64,000 bases of DNA from an uncultured Lentisphaerota bacterium (GTDB lineage: Bacteria; Verrucomicrobiota; Kiritimatiellia; CAIQIC01). How positions within the stretch are numbered: the first letter of the stretch is position 1; each line of letters opens with the position of its first letter. This document shows positions 16,997-25,845 of this stretch, in pieces. Location of the stretch: the NCBI GenBank assembly GCA_903896925.1, contig CAITZM010000181.1, forward strand, positions 62,001-126,000. The letters run 5' to 3'. Under the pieces are notes generated by a model. It was given only the letters and a program-made list of their open reading frames with translations, was not told where the DNA came from and did not search any database. The translations under genes were made by a program, and so were the position numbers.

Positions 16997-18463
16997 ATGA
17001 AAACCAAGCAACACAAAGCGTGGCTGCTGGCGCTTTCTTTGGCGGCGGGCGCGCTGGTGCAGCCGGTCGCGCGGTCGGCGGAGCCGCCGTCCGGCAAGAC
17101 GGCCACCGAACAACGCCTCGCGTGGTGGCACGAGGCGAAGTTTGGGATGTTCATCCACTGGGGACTTTATTCGCAACTCGCGGGCGAGTGGAAGGGCGGC
17201 TATTACCAAGGCATCGGCGAGTGGATCATGTTCAAGGCGCGCATTCCGCTGGCGGACTACGCGGCGGTAGCGCGGCAGTTCAACCCGGTGAAGTTCGACG
17301 CCGACGCGTGGGCGCAGCTCGCGCAGGACGCGGGCATGAAATATCTCATCATCACCTCGAAGCACCACGACGGCTTCGCGATGTTTAGCTCGCAGGCGGA
17401 CAAGTTCAACATCATGGATGCGACGCCGTTCGGACGCGACCCGGTCAAGGAACTCGCCACTGCCTGTGCGAAGCGCGGGATCAAGTTCGGCGTCTATTAT
17501 TCGCAGGCGCAGGACTGGTCCGCGCCCGGCGGCGCGATCTGGAAAGGCCGACATGAGGCGGATCCGACCTATGAAGTGCCGCAGTGGGATCCGAAACAGA
17601 ATGGAGATTTCGACACCTACTTCGACCAGAAAGCACTCCCGCAGGTGCGCGAGCTCTTGAGCAACTATGGACCGATCGCGGTGCTCTGGTTCGACACGCC
17701 GCTCGGCGTCATGAACGTCGAGCGCGCTTCCAGGCTGGAAAAACTCGTGCACGAGTTGCAGCCCAACTGCCTCGTCAGCGGACGGCTCGGCGGAAAATTC
17801 CAGAGCGACTACGCCTCCGAAGGCGATAACGCCGTCCCGAATCTCTCCCGCGCTGGTGCATGGGAAACGCCCGCCACGCTCAATGACACGTGGGGTTTCA
17901 AGAAGCATGACCACCATTGGAAGACCGCGGCCAACGTGACGTTCAAACTCGTGGACATCGTCAGCAAGGGCGGCAACTACCTGCTCAACATCGGTCCCGA
18001 CGGCGTGGGTGTCGTGCCGAAACCGAGCCAGGACACGTTGCGCGGAGTGGGCCGCTGGCTGAAGGTCAACGGCGAGGCGATCTACGGCGCCGGGCGCACG
18101 CCGTTTGGCGAAGAGTTCGGCACGCCGGACAAAGCGGCGGCGGGTGCGAAGAGCGCGCCACATCGGGAATGGCGCTGCGAAGTCTGCGGCGCGGCCCAGG
18201 ATCATCAGCTGCCATTCGAGCCGCGCACCGACTGGCGCTGCACCACCAAGCCCGGCAAGCTCTACATCCACATCTTCCACTGGCCCGCGACCGGCAAGCT
18301 GGAGCTGCCGGCGGTGAAAGAAATAATTTCGCACGCCTATGTGCTGGCCGACCCGAAACACGCGGAGCTGAACGTGACGCAGACGGAAAGCGGCGTTTCC
18401 ATCGCACTGCCGCCCACAGCTCCCGATTTGATCGCTGCGGTGGTGTGTCTGGAAACAAAATGA
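16997..18463 (+). CDS. Secreted GH29 alpha-L-fucosidase
   Basis: The product has 488 residues from the ATG at 16997, which follows a GGAGG-type site and opens a signal peptide. GH29 features are complete: WWHEAKFGMFIHWGLYS (43-59), LIITSKHHDGFAMF (117-130) and the nucleophile aspartate in VLWFDT at about D233. A GGNYLLNIGPD segment near 330 closes the catalytic domain. The family releases alpha-linked L-fucose with retention. Export implies that fucose is released in the periplasm or outside and then imported by FucP encoded downstream. The gene lies 45 bp after the AKR gene, and its stop codon overlaps the next start (ATGA). Confidence 0.92.
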   Translation: MKTKQHKAWLLALSLAAGALVQPVARSAEPPSGKTATEQRLAWWHEAKFGMFIHWGLYSQLAGEWKGGYYQGIGEWIMFKARIPLADYAAVARQFNPVKFDADAWAQLAQDAGMKYLIITSKHHDGFAMFSSQADKFNIMDATPFGRDPVKELATACAKRGIKFGVYYSQAQDWSAPGGAIWKGRHEADPTYEVPQWDPKQNGDFDTYFDQKALPQVRELLSNYGPIAVLWFDTPLGVMNVERASRLEKLVHELQPNCLVSGRLGGKFQSDYASEGDNAVPNLSRAGAWETPATLNDTWGFKKHDHHWKTAANVTFKLVDIVSKGGNYLLNIGPDGVGVVPKPSQDTLRGVGRWLKVNGEAIYGAGRTPFGEEFGTPDKAAAGAKSAPHREWRCEVCGAAQDHQLPFEPRTDWRCTTKPGKLYIHIFHWPATGKLELPAVKEIISHAYVLADPKHAELNVTQTESGVSIALPPTAPDLIAAVVCLETK

Positions 18464-20241
18464 GCGGCCCATGTCACCCCACAGATTATGCCGGTGAGTT
18501 TCCAAGGTTTGGAAATGGAACCGGGAAATTTTCCAAGCGTTGGAAAATTTCGCGCCTCTGCTTCCAAGGCCTGGGAAAATTCAGGCACAAAGCTCCACGC
18601 CTTGGAAGCGGTCGCGGAGCGGATGGAACCACGGTAAATTTTTTTGCCCTGCTCACCGCCCTGCTGCTGGTGCCGACGACCTTGACGGTCCGCGCCGATG
18701 CCGGAAAGCCCATAACCGATGTGTTCGTGGATGTGGCGCACATCCGGCACGACGCGAAATCATGGGGCGACACGTGGGATCATCTCTGGGCCCTCGACGA
18801 TCATCTTTATACGTTCGGCTGCGACGGTGGTGGCTACGGGACTAATAATAACAACCTCAATTTCAACAAACTCACCGGTCCCGCGTGGGATCAGCTCGTC
18901 GGCAGCCCGGTCAATCCGATGTCGGAATATGGCAAGAATGGTGCCTATCTGGCGGAAAACTCCACCCAATTATTGGAACGGACCTGGTCCAAGATTACCC
19001 GCAGACCGAACTGGAAGGTGACCGGAGCCGATTCCATTGATGGCGTGTTTTATGCCTTTGTGGCTCAAAACTGGTATGGCAACCAAAATGCCTATGGTGG
19101 CAACACGCTGGATCCTTTCCTGCGCCAGACGGTGAACAACATGAGCCTCATCAAGTCCACCGACAAAGGACTTACCTGGACACGCACCATGGCAGCCAAT
19201 GCGGTGCAGCCCATGTGGACCAACAAGCTGTTCAGCACCGCGTTCTTTTTCAAATACGGGCAGAACGGCGGCAGCACCCGGCAGGACGCGCAGGACAAGT
19301 TCGTCTATGCCATTTCCAACGATGGTTATTGGAACTGCGGGTCGGCCTTTTATCTCGGACGCGTGGCGCGCGCGAAGCTCGGCCACCTCAATGCCGCCGA
19401 CTGGCAGTTCTACTGCGACGGCAACTGGACCGGCGAGTTGAGCGCGGCCACGCCTGTGCCCGGCCTGCCCAACGGCCAGAACAAATGCACGATGGGCAGC
19501 CCGCTCTGGTTGCCCTCGCTGAAACGATACGTCACCGTCACCTGGTTCGATCCCTGCACCACCACCAAGTGGCATTATCCCGAGGACGTGACGTTCGCGT
19601 TCTATCAAGCCGAACATCCGTGGGGACCGTGGTCCTGCATCGGCGCCAAAGCGGCGATGGAATTCATCGGCGGGCCGGGCACCAACCACGTCAGTCGCTG
19701 GTATGGTCCGACGTTGAGTCCGAAGTTCATCACCGATAATCCCGACGGCAGTGTCACGGCGATTCTGCTTTTCTCCGGTCAGACTTGGGAGAACAAGCCG
19801 GACAGCCTCTACAAGAACAACTCCTGTCCCGTCACGTTTTACACCCGGCCATTGCCCAAGCTCCGCGAGACAGTCAACGACACCGCCGCGAAATATTCCG
19901 ACGGCTGGCGCTACGAACCGCGGCGCGGCGCAGGCGATCACCAAGATGATGTTCATGTGACAGATAAAACCGGCAGCTACTGTGATTTTGAATTCGCCGG
20001 CGCAGGCCTTGAAATCCTCTCGGAGAAATTCCACGACATGGGCGAGGTGGAGGTTGTGCTGGACGGCCAGGCGCAAGGCAGGTTCAATCTCTATCAGGAC
20101 CCGATGCCGCGACTCTACCAGGTTCCCTTCTACCGCAAAATGGATCTAGCCCAAGGCCGGCATACCGTCCGCGTGATCAACCGCGCGCCGGAGGGTGTCA
20201 GCTGTATCGTGGATGGCTTCAAAATTTATGGTGCACCGTGA
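18460..20241 (+). CDS. DUF4185-like secreted beta-propeller protein; start uncertain
   Basis: The frame opens with an ATG that overlaps the fucosidase stop (ATGA) and gives 593 residues. From ~62 a signal-peptide-like stretch appears (NFFALLTALLLVPTTLTVRADA), then VFVDVAHIRHD and DHLWALDDHLYTFGCDGGG. The propeller continues to ~500 with WGPWSCIGAKAAM and RWYGPTLSPKFI. A C-terminal module of ~85 residues ends in IVDGFKIYG. The fold resembles DUF4185 or five-bladed glycosidases. The first ~60 residues are encoded by four TTTCCAAG-type repeats, and there is no other ATG, GTG or TTG close to the signal peptide. Either the internal hydrophobic stretch serves as signal-anchor, a rare start codon is used, or the original start was lost to repeat insertion. 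Substrate unknown; a role on fucosylated glycans is plausible from position. Confidence 0.75.
   Translation: MSGPCHPTDYAGEFPRFGNGTGKFSKRWKISRLCFQGLGKFRHKAPRLGSGRGADGTTVNFFALLTALLLVPTTLTVRADAGKPITDVFVDVAHIRHDAKSWGDTWDHLWALDDHLYTFGCDGGGYGTNNNNLNFNKLTGPAWDQLVGSPVNPMSEYGKNGAYLAENSTQLLERTWSKITRRPNWKVTGADSIDGVFYAFVAQNWYGNQNAYGGNTLDPFLRQTVNNMSLIKSTDKGLTWTRTMAANAVQPMWTNKLFSTAFFFKYGQNGGSTRQDAQDKFVYAISNDGYWNCGSAFYLGRVARAKLGHLNAADWQFYCDGNWTGELSAATPVPGLPNGQNKCTMGSPLWLPSLKRYVTVTWFDPCTTTKWHYPEDVTFAFYQAEHPWGPWSCIGAKAAMEFIGGPGTNHVSRWYGPTLSPKFITDNPDGSVTAILLFSGQTWENKPDSLYKNNSCPVTFYTRPLPKLRETVNDTAAKYSDGWRYEPRRGAGDHQDDVHVTDKTGSYCDFEFAGAGLEILSEKFHDMGEVEVVLDGQAQGRFNLYQDPMPRLYQVPFYRKMDLAQGRHTVRVINRAPEGVSCIVDGFKIYGAP
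18499..18608. repeat. Cluster of four TTTCCAAG-type palindromes inside a reading frame
   Basis: Copies lie at 18499-18515 (TTTCCAAGGTTTGGAAA), 18526-18550 (11-base arms AAATTTTCCAA around a GCG loop), 18562-18576 (degenerate) and 18596-18607 (half copy). They lie between the fucosidase stop and the signal-peptide region of the next product, and are read through in frame. Confidence 0.8.
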
Positions 20242-20390
20242 ACCTTGCAACAAATCCTGAACTGGAGCTTGACGGCCAGCCGCTGTCCGGCAAACTCACG
20301 ACCTATTTCGACGCCGCCGGTGCGTCGGTCGAGTTTCGCGTTCCCGCCGGCGGCATGGCGAGGGTGACGCTTCGCGGCGGAGAAAAATGA
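20238..20390 (+). pseudogene. Short coupled frame, probably a remnant of a beta-sandwich domain
   Basis: A GTG at 20238 overlaps the preceding stop (GTGA) and opens 50 codons ending at a TGA at 20388-20390. The product contains LELDGQPLSGKLTTYFDAAG and ends ASVEFRVPAGGMARVTLRGG. This looks like the last strands of a C-terminal beta-sandwich of a glycoside hydrolase. It is too short to be an independent domain, and could be a leftover of a deleted gene or a lost extension of the upstream protein. Confidence 0.4.
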
Positions 20391-20448
20391 GATTACGATT
20401 ACGGGCAGAATTAGGAATTTGAACTGTACGACAAGGGACCAATGACCC

Positions 20449-21300
20449 ATGACAGGTGACAACAAACCGCTGCGCATCGATGCCCACCATCACTTCTGGA
20501 AATACACCGTCAAGGAGTACGGCTGGATCGACGACTCGATGAATGTGATCCGGCGCGATTTTCTGCCGGAACACCTCCGGACGGAGATCGCCGCCGCGGG
20601 CATAGAGGGCGTCATCTCGGTCCAGGCGCGGCAGACCGAACAGGAGACCGCGTGGCTGCTGGGCCTGGCCGAGAACAACTCGTTCATCAAGGGCGTTGTC
20701 GGCTGGGTGCCGCTGGCGTCCCCCAAGGTGGACCGGTCGCTCGAAAAGCATTGCCGGCACTGGAAGCTCCGCGCGGTCCGCCACGTGGTGCAGGGCGAGC
20801 CGGACGACCGCTTCATCCTCGGCGAGGAGTTCAACGCCGGCATCCGGCTGCTGCGCGAGTTCGGGCTGGTTTATGACATCCTGATTTTCGAGCGGCAGCT
20901 GGCGCCGACCATCGAGTTCGTGGATCTGCACCCGGAGCAGGTGTTCGTGCTCGACCACATCGCCAAGCCGAAGATCAAAACCAACGAGCTGGAACCCTGG
21001 CGCACGAACATGCTCGCACTGGGCAAGCGGCAGAACGTGTACTGCAAGATGTCCGGCATGGTGACCGAGGCGGATTTCGCGACGTGGACCGAGGCGCAGC
21101 TCCAGCCCTATCTGGACACCGTGCTCGAGGCGTTCGGCCCGCGGCGGCTGATGTTCGGCTCCGACTGGCCGGTCTGCCGCGTCGCCTGCGACTACAAACG
21201 CTGGGTGGAACTGGTCGGGCGGTTCATCGCCAAGCTTTCCGCCGACGAGCAGGCGCGCATCATGGGCGGCACGGCGGTCGAGGCGTATGGGCTGAAATAA
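20449..21300 (+). CDS. Amidohydrolase (COG3618-type), probable L-fucono-lactonase
   Basis: The 283-residue product shows the amidohydrolase-2 layout: the first metal motif DAHHHFW at 11-17, a central [13 protein letters not shown] and LDHIAKPKI, then MFGSDWPVC near 240 supplying the catalytic aspartate. Cytoplasmic, with no signal peptide. Relatives hydrolyse sugar lactones such as L-fuconolactone and L-rhamnonolactone, or 2-pyrone-4,6-dicarboxylate. In this locus it would convert the lactone made by the aldo/keto reductase to L-fuconate (6-deoxy-L-galactonate). A 58-bp spacer separates it from the preceding fragment. The ribosome site is weak, and the ATG at 20449 is the first in frame. Confidence 0.82.
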   Translation: MTGDNKPLRIDAHHHFWKYTVKEYGWIDDSMNVIRRDFLPEHLRTEIAAAGIEGVISVQARQTEQETAWLLGLAENNSFIKGVVGWVPLASPKVDRSLEKHCRHWKLRAVRHVVQGEPDDRFILGEEFNAGIRLLREFGLVYDILIFERQLAPTIEFVDLHPEQVFVLDHIAKPKIKTNELEPWRTNMLALGKRQNVYCKMSGMVTEADFATWTEAQLQPYLDTVLEAFGPRRLMFGSDWPVCRVACDYKRWVELVGRFIAKLSADEQARIMGGTAVEAYGLK

Positions 21301-21475
21301 AGCATGGTGAATGGATGATGGCGGATGGTGGAAACAAATTTTCTGAAAAGACCCCTGCCGGCTTGCCCGGCTGGTGAATAAGTTCTGGAACTAGCGGTTG
21401 CCAGCCGCAGAATCCGGCCGTGGCGGGGCTCCGGAGGGACAAGCCCGCCGGGGGCGCGAGACAGGAGAATAAACT

Positions 21476-22489
21476 ATGAAAGCTTTTCGAATCACGGCGC
21501 CGGGGCAGACGGAGATCGCAGAAGTTCCGCAGCCGCAGGCGGGCGCGGGCGAGGTGCTGCTCAAGGTGAACATCGTCGGCTACTGCGGCTCCGACCTGAA
21601 CACCTATCGTGGCAAGAATCCGATGGTCACCCTGCCGCGCATCCCCGGCCACGAGGTCGCGGCGACCATCGCGGCGGTCGGCGCGGGCGTGCCCGCGGAG
21701 TGGCAGGTCGGGCAGCCGGTGACGCTGTCGCCCTACACGAGCTGCGGCACGTGCCCTTCGTGCCGGCGCGGGCGCGCAAACGCGTGCCAGTTCAACCAGA
21801 CGCTCGGTGTGCAGCGTGATGGCGCGCTGACGGAATACATCGTCACGCCCTGGCAGAAGCTGTTCCGCTCGCCCAAGCTGGGGCTGCGCGAGCTGGCGCT
21901 GGTCGAGCCGCTGACGGTGGGCTTCCACGCGGCGGCGCGCGGCGAGGTGACGGCGCAGGACGTCGTCGCCGTCTTCGGCTGCGGCGCGATCGGGCTCGGC
22001 GCGATCGCCGGCGCGGCGTGGCGCCAGGCGCAGGTCATCGCGATCGACATCGATGATGCCAAGCTGGAGATCGCGCGCCAGGCGGGCGCGACGCACACGA
22101 TCAACACGGCCAAGCTGAACCTGCACGAGACGCTCGCCAAGCTGACCAACGGCGGGCCCGACGTGGTGATCGAGGCCATCGGCCTGCCGCAGACGTTCCG
22201 CGGCGCGGTGGAGGAAGTCGCCTTCACGGGCCGCGTGGTCTACATCGGCTATGCGAAGGAAGCGGTCGCCTACGAGACGAAATATTTCGTGCAGAAGGAA
22301 GTGGATATCCGCGGCTCGCGCAACGCGCAGCCGGAGGACTTCCGCGCGGTCATCAGCCTGCTCGAGACCGGCAAGTTCCCGCTCGACCGCATCGTGACGC
22401 ACACGTTCCCCTTTGAAAAAGCTGGCGAAGCGCTGGCCCTATGGGATAAGAATCCCGCCGCTGTTACCAAGATGTTGGTGACCCTGTAG
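21476..22489 (+). CDS. Zinc alcohol dehydrogenase, L-galactonate 5-dehydrogenase/LgoD-like
   Basis: The 337-residue medium-chain dehydrogenase has AGGAG ahead of its ATG. Catalytic zinc ligands are C37 (GYCGSD) and H59-E60 (PGHE). The structural zinc site has four cysteines at 90, 93, 96 and 104 ([16 protein letters not shown]). The NAD fold carries [12 protein letters not shown] near 165. The [13 protein letters not shown] and [22 protein letters not shown] segments resemble the subgroup with L-galactonate 5-dehydrogenase and related sugar-acid dehydrogenases. E. coli LgoD oxidises L-galactonate to D-tagaturonate. Since L-fuconate is 6-deoxy-L-galactonate, the same C5 oxidation could act here. 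Alternative: oxidation of 2-keto-3-deoxy-L-fuconate. Substrate assignment is inference. Confidence 0.82.
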   Translation: MKAFRITAPGQTEIAEVPQPQAGAGEVLLKVNIVGYCGSDLNTYRGKNPMVTLPRIPGHEVAATIAAVGAGVPAEWQVGQPVTLSPYTSCGTCPSCRRGRANACQFNQTLGVQRDGALTEYIVTPWQKLFRSPKLGLRELALVEPLTVGFHAAARGEVTAQDVVAVFGCGAIGLGAIAGAAWRQAQVIAIDIDDAKLEIARQAGATHTINTAKLNLHETLAKLTNGGPDVVIEAIGLPQTFRGAVEEVAFTGRVVYIGYAKEAVAYETKYFVQKEVDIRGSRNAQPEDFRAVISLLETGKFPLDRIVTHTFPFEKAGEALALWDKNPAAVTKMLVTL

Positions 22490-22567
22490 CGTGCGCCGGG
22501 AGCCACCGGCTCGATTTTGAGATGAAAGATTTGATCGTCAGGAAAAACCACAGACAGGAGTAAAGAC

Positions 22568-23002
22568 ATGCTGAAGGGAATATCGCCGCTGTTGAGTCCG
22601 GAGCTGCTCTCGGTACTGTGCCGCATGGGGCACGGCGACGAGCTCGTCCTCGCCGATGCGCACTTTCCTGGCGAGACGATGGGCAAGCGCGTGCTGCGCG
22701 CCGACGGCCTCAAGATCGCCGACCTGATCGACGCCATCCTGCCGGTGTACGAACTCGACGGCTACGTGGATGCGCCGCTGGTGATGATGGCCGCCGTGCC
22801 GGGCGACAAGCTCGATCCCAAAGTCGAGCGCGCCTATCGCGCCGCCGTGGACCGCCACGCGCCCAAGACCCCGGCCATCTCCCGCCTGGAACGGTTTGCC
22901 TTCTATGACCGCGCCAAGGAAGCCTTCGCCGTCGTCATGACCGGCGAGACCGCCAAGTACGGCAACATCATTCTCAAGAAGGGCGTCACGCCCGTCAAAT
23001 AA
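22568..23002 (+). CDS. fucU: L-fucose mutarotase, FucU/RbsD family
   Basis: The 144-residue product matches the normal FucU length. It carries the family block [15 protein letters not shown] at 20-34 (H22, D30, H32 in the active site) and a C-terminal [16 protein letters not shown]. FucU interconverts alpha- and beta-L-fucose, speeding supply of the anomer used by the next enzyme. A CAGGAG site precedes the ATG. It is 10 bp upstream of fucP, so the two form a tight pair. In this locus it would supply the anomer required by a C1 dehydrogenase and not a fucose isomerase, since no isomerase gene is present. Confidence 0.9.
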   Translation: MLKGISPLLSPELLSVLCRMGHGDELVLADAHFPGETMGKRVLRADGLKIADLIDAILPVYELDGYVDAPLVMMAAVPGDKLDPKVERAYRAAVDRHAPKTPAISRLERFAFYDRAKEAFAVVMTGETAKYGNIILKKGVTPVK

Positions 23003-23012
23003 GGAGCCCCCC

Positions 23013-24290
23013 ATGAAAATGTTCACCACACAAGATGGAAAAAACCTGTTCGTCACCTTCGCCCTGGTGACGACGCTGTTCCTGCTCTGGGGCTTCTGCA
23101 ACGGGATGATCGACATCCTGAACAAGCACTTCCAGAACACCCTGCACATCACCAAGTTCCAGTCAGGCTTCGTGCAGTTTGCCAACTACCTGGCCTACTT
23201 CCTGATGGCGATTCCCGCGGGCCTGCTCGCCAAGAAGTTCGGCTACAAGGGCGGCATCATCATCGGCCTCGTGCTGATCGCGGCCGGCGCGTTCTGGTTC
23301 ATCCCGGCGACGAAGATCGGCACCTACTGGGCGTTCCTCACGGGCCTCTTCATCCTCGCCACGGGCATGACCTGCCTGGAGACGATCGCGAACCCCTACG
23401 CCACCGTGCTCGGCCCGCCGGAGTCCGGCGCCACGCGCATCAACATGGCCCAGACCTTCAACGGCCTCGGCTGGATCCTCGGCCCGGTCGTCGGCGGCTA
23501 TTTCGTCTTCGGCGGCAGCGGCGAAGGCGCGGCGGCGGCGCCGGCGAGCAACGCCGGCCTCTACATCCCCTACATGGGCGTCGGCATTGTGGTGACCATT
23601 CTCATCATCGTCTTCGCCATCGCCTATATCCCTGACATCCACAACGAGGAAGAGGTCAAGGACGAGGTCGTCGGCAAGTCCGTCAAGCCGCTGTGGCAGC
23701 GCCACCACTTCACGCTCGGCGTGCTCGCGCAGTTCCTCTATGTCGCGGCCCAGACCGGCATCTTCAGCTTCTTCATCAACTACCTCGTCGAGAACGTCCA
23801 CGGCATGACCGACAGCCGCGCGAAGAACCTGCTCGGCGTCGGCGGCTTCGGCCTGTTCATGTTCGGCCGGTTCTGCGGCAGCTTCGTCGTCGGCCTGATG
23901 AAGCCGCAGAAGGCGCTGGCGATCTACGCCTCGATCTGCTTTGTGCTCTCCCTGCTCGCGATGGCTGGCCTCGGCATGGTCGGCGTCGTCGCGCTGTTCG
24001 GCACGTTCTTCTTCATGTCCATCATGTTCCCGACGATCTTCGCGTTGAGCATCCGCGGGCTTGGCGAGCACACCAAGCTCGGCTCATCGCTCCTCGTCAT
24101 GTCCATCGTCGGCGGCGCGATTGCCCCGCCGGTCATGGGCCTGATCGCCGATCACTTCTCGATGAAGGTCGGCTTCGCCATCCCGGTGGTCTGCTTCATC
24201 GTCGTCGCCGCCTACGGCATGCTCTGGAAGAAGCTCGAGGGCAAGGACGCCGGCTCCGATGAGCCCTTCGTCCTCCGCCCGGGGCACTGA
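23013..24290 (+). CDS. fucP: L-fucose:H+ symporter
   Basis: The 425-residue major facilitator has about 12 predicted transmembrane helices. The FucP residues needed for proton-coupled transport are in place: D34 in WGFCNGMIDIL and E123 in CLETIANPYATV. The segment SGFVQFANYLAYFLMAIPAG is also characteristic. FucP imports L-fucose and can take L-galactose and D-arabinose. It sits in the inner membrane and would import fucose released by the exported GH29 enzyme. A GGAG site precedes the ATG. A hairpin followed by TTTT lies directly after the stop codon. Confidence 0.9.
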   Translation: MKMFTTQDGKNLFVTFALVTTLFLLWGFCNGMIDILNKHFQNTLHITKFQSGFVQFANYLAYFLMAIPAGLLAKKFGYKGGIIIGLVLIAAGAFWFIPATKIGTYWAFLTGLFILATGMTCLETIANPYATVLGPPESGATRINMAQTFNGLGWILGPVVGGYFVFGGSGEGAAAAPASNAGLYIPYMGVGIVVTILIIVFAIAYIPDIHNEEEVKDEVVGKSVKPLWQRHHFTLGVLAQFLYVAAQTGIFSFFINYLVENVHGMTDSRAKNLLGVGGFGLFMFGRFCGSFVVGLMKPQKALAIYASICFVLSLLAMAGLGMVGVVALFGTFFFMSIMFPTIFALSIRGLGEHTKLGSSLLVMSIVGGAIAPPVMGLIADHFSMKVGFAIPVVCFIVVAAYGMLWKKLEGKDAGSDEPFVLRPGH

Positions 24291-24299
24291 AGAAAACGC

Positions 24300-24350
24300 G
24301 TGCTGGAGCGGTGGCGCGCCGGAATTTCGCCCGTCCGCTCCAGCACTTTT
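24300..24350 (+). terminator. Probable Rho-independent terminator after fucP
   Basis: A 12-bp perfect stem (GTGCTGGAGCGG at 24300-24311 with 24335-24346), a 23-nt loop and TTTT immediately after. The T run is also the first part of a TTTCCAAG-type repeat. Confidence 0.5.
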
Positions 24351-24430
24351 CCAAGGCTTGGAAAGGCCGACCCCTGGTTTTTCCAACCCTTGGAAAGGTT
24401 ACGCCGGGCAGTTCCCATGCTTGGAAAAAC
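24347..24430. repeat. Three TTTCCAAG-type palindromes
   Basis: TTTTCCAAGGCTTGGAAA at 24347-24364, TTTTCCAACCCTTGGAAA at 24379-24396, and a half-degenerate copy at 24412-24428 ending TTGGAAAA. They occupy the fucP/UxaE-like spacer together with the pair of GC-rich palindromes that follows. Confidence 0.8.
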
Positions 24431-24436
24431 TTTTTA

Positions 24437-24500
24437 TGGGCGAGGCTTCCAGCCCCGCGAAATGAACGGAAAAATAGCGCGGGGCTGCAAGCCCCGCCCA
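24437..24500. repeat. Facing pair of GGGGCT palindromes
   Basis: TGGGCGAGGCTTCCAGCCCC begins one arm at 24437. GCGGGGCTGCAAGCCCCGC at 24479-24497 followed by CCA forms the other. It has the same architecture as the pairs at 7151, 10141 and 27201. Confidence 0.7.
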
Positions 24501-24564
24501 CGCAAGCGGCGTTCCGCTGAACAGCGGGACGCCCTGTGACAAAATATTTGAAAGGAATCTGAAC

Positions 24565-25815
24565 ATGAAACAACTCGAAAAATACAGCATGGGCGTGGGC
24601 GACCGGTTCGGGCGCGAGGGCGCCGCACAGCTCGCCGCCTTCATCAAGGCCAAGGACGCCGGCGTCGCGATCGCGCCGGTCTGGAACAAGTCCAACCGCG
24701 AGCACCAGATCATCCACACCGCGCCCCCCTCGGTGCGCGCCGAGGCCGACGCCGCCGTCCGCGCCGCCGGCTGGCAGGGCGGCTATCATGTGGATGCCGA
24801 CCACATCGGCCTCAAGAACGTGGACGGCTTCATCGCCGCCAGCGACTTCTTCACGCTCGACGTCGCCGACTTCACCGGCAAGCCCGCGGAAGCCGCCGCG
24901 ATCCAGGCGTTCGCCGCGCGCCACGCCCACCTCGCCGGCGCGCTGAAGATCCCCGGCGTCACCGAGACCTATCACATCACGCCCCACCAGATCGAAAAGA
25001 TCGCGGAGAAATACCTGCTCGCCGTGCAGGAAGCCGGCAAGATCTACCGCCACGTCGCCGCGCAGAAGGGCGCCGAGAATTTCATCACCGAGGTCTCGAT
25101 GGACGAGACCGACGCCCCGCAGACGCCCCTGGAGATGCTCTTCATCCTCGCCGCGATCGCCGACGAGAAGATCCCGGCGCAGACCATCGCGCCGAAGTTC
25201 ACCGGCCGGTTCAACAAGGGCGTGGACTACGTCGGCGACGTCGCGCAGTTCGAGAAGGAGTTCAACGACGACCTCGCCGTCATCGAGTTTGCCGTGCGCC
25301 AGTTCGGGCTGCCGGCGAACCTCAAGCTCTCCGTGCACTCGGGCAGCGACAAGTTCTCGATCTACGCCCCGATCCGCCGCGCGCTCAAGCGCACCGGCGC
25401 GGGCCTGCACCTGAAGACCGCCGGCACCACCTGGCTCGAGGAGGCCGCCGGCCTCGCGCTCGCGGGCGGCTACGGCCTGACCCTCGCGCGGGAGATCTAC
25501 GCCGGCGCGCTCGGGCGCTTCGACGAGATGTGCGGGCCGTATGCGACGGTGATCGACATCAACCGCCACCAGCTGCCGACCGTCGCCGAGGTCAACACCT
25601 GGACCGGCGCGCAGTTCGCCGCGGCGCTGCGCCACGACCAGGGGAACCCGGCCTACAACCGGAACCTGCGCCAGCTCCTGCATGTGGGCTACAAGGTGGC
25701 CGCCGAGAAGGGCGCCGCCTTCCTCCAGGCCCTCGACGAGAACCGCGCGGTCATCGCCGACCTGGTGACCGACAACCTGTTCACGAAGCACATGCAGCCG
25801 CTGTTCTTCGGGTAA
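24565..25815 (+). CDS. Tagaturonate epimerase (UxaE) family protein
   Basis: The 416-residue cytoplasmic protein has AAGGAA well placed before its ATG. It matches the UxaE family along its length: KYSMGVGDRFGREG at the start, GYHVDADHIGLKNV near 75, ITEVSMDETDAPQTPLEML near 175, KLSVHSGSDKFSIY near 255, and HLKTAGTTWLEE near 280. UxaE epimerises D-tagaturonate to D-fructuronate with a metal cofactor. No uronate isomerase, reductase or mannonate dehydratase is nearby, and the gene lies with fucU, fucP and an LgoD-like dehydrogenase. I infer that it may epimerise the 6-deoxy equivalent (5-keto-L-fuconate). An ordinary tagaturonate role is the alternative. It is followed at 30 bp by the Dabb gene. 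Confidence 0.85.
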   Translation: MKQLEKYSMGVGDRFGREGAAQLAAFIKAKDAGVAIAPVWNKSNREHQIIHTAPPSVRAEADAAVRAAGWQGGYHVDADHIGLKNVDGFIAASDFFTLDVADFTGKPAEAAAIQAFAARHAHLAGALKIPGVTETYHITPHQIEKIAEKYLLAVQEAGKIYRHVAAQKGAENFITEVSMDETDAPQTPLEMLFILAAIADEKIPAQTIAPKFTGRFNKGVDYVGDVAQFEKEFNDDLAVIEFAVRQFGLPANLKLSVHSGSDKFSIYAPIRRALKRTGAGLHLKTAGTTWLEEAAGLALAGGYGLTLAREIYAGALGRFDEMCGPYATVIDINRHQLPTVAEVNTWTGAQFAAALRHDQGNPAYNRNLRQLLHVGYKVAAEKGAAFLQALDENRAVIADLVTDNLFTKHMQPLFFG

Positions 25816-25845
25816 ACCGTTTTCGTCAACAGGAGGACGCAACAG

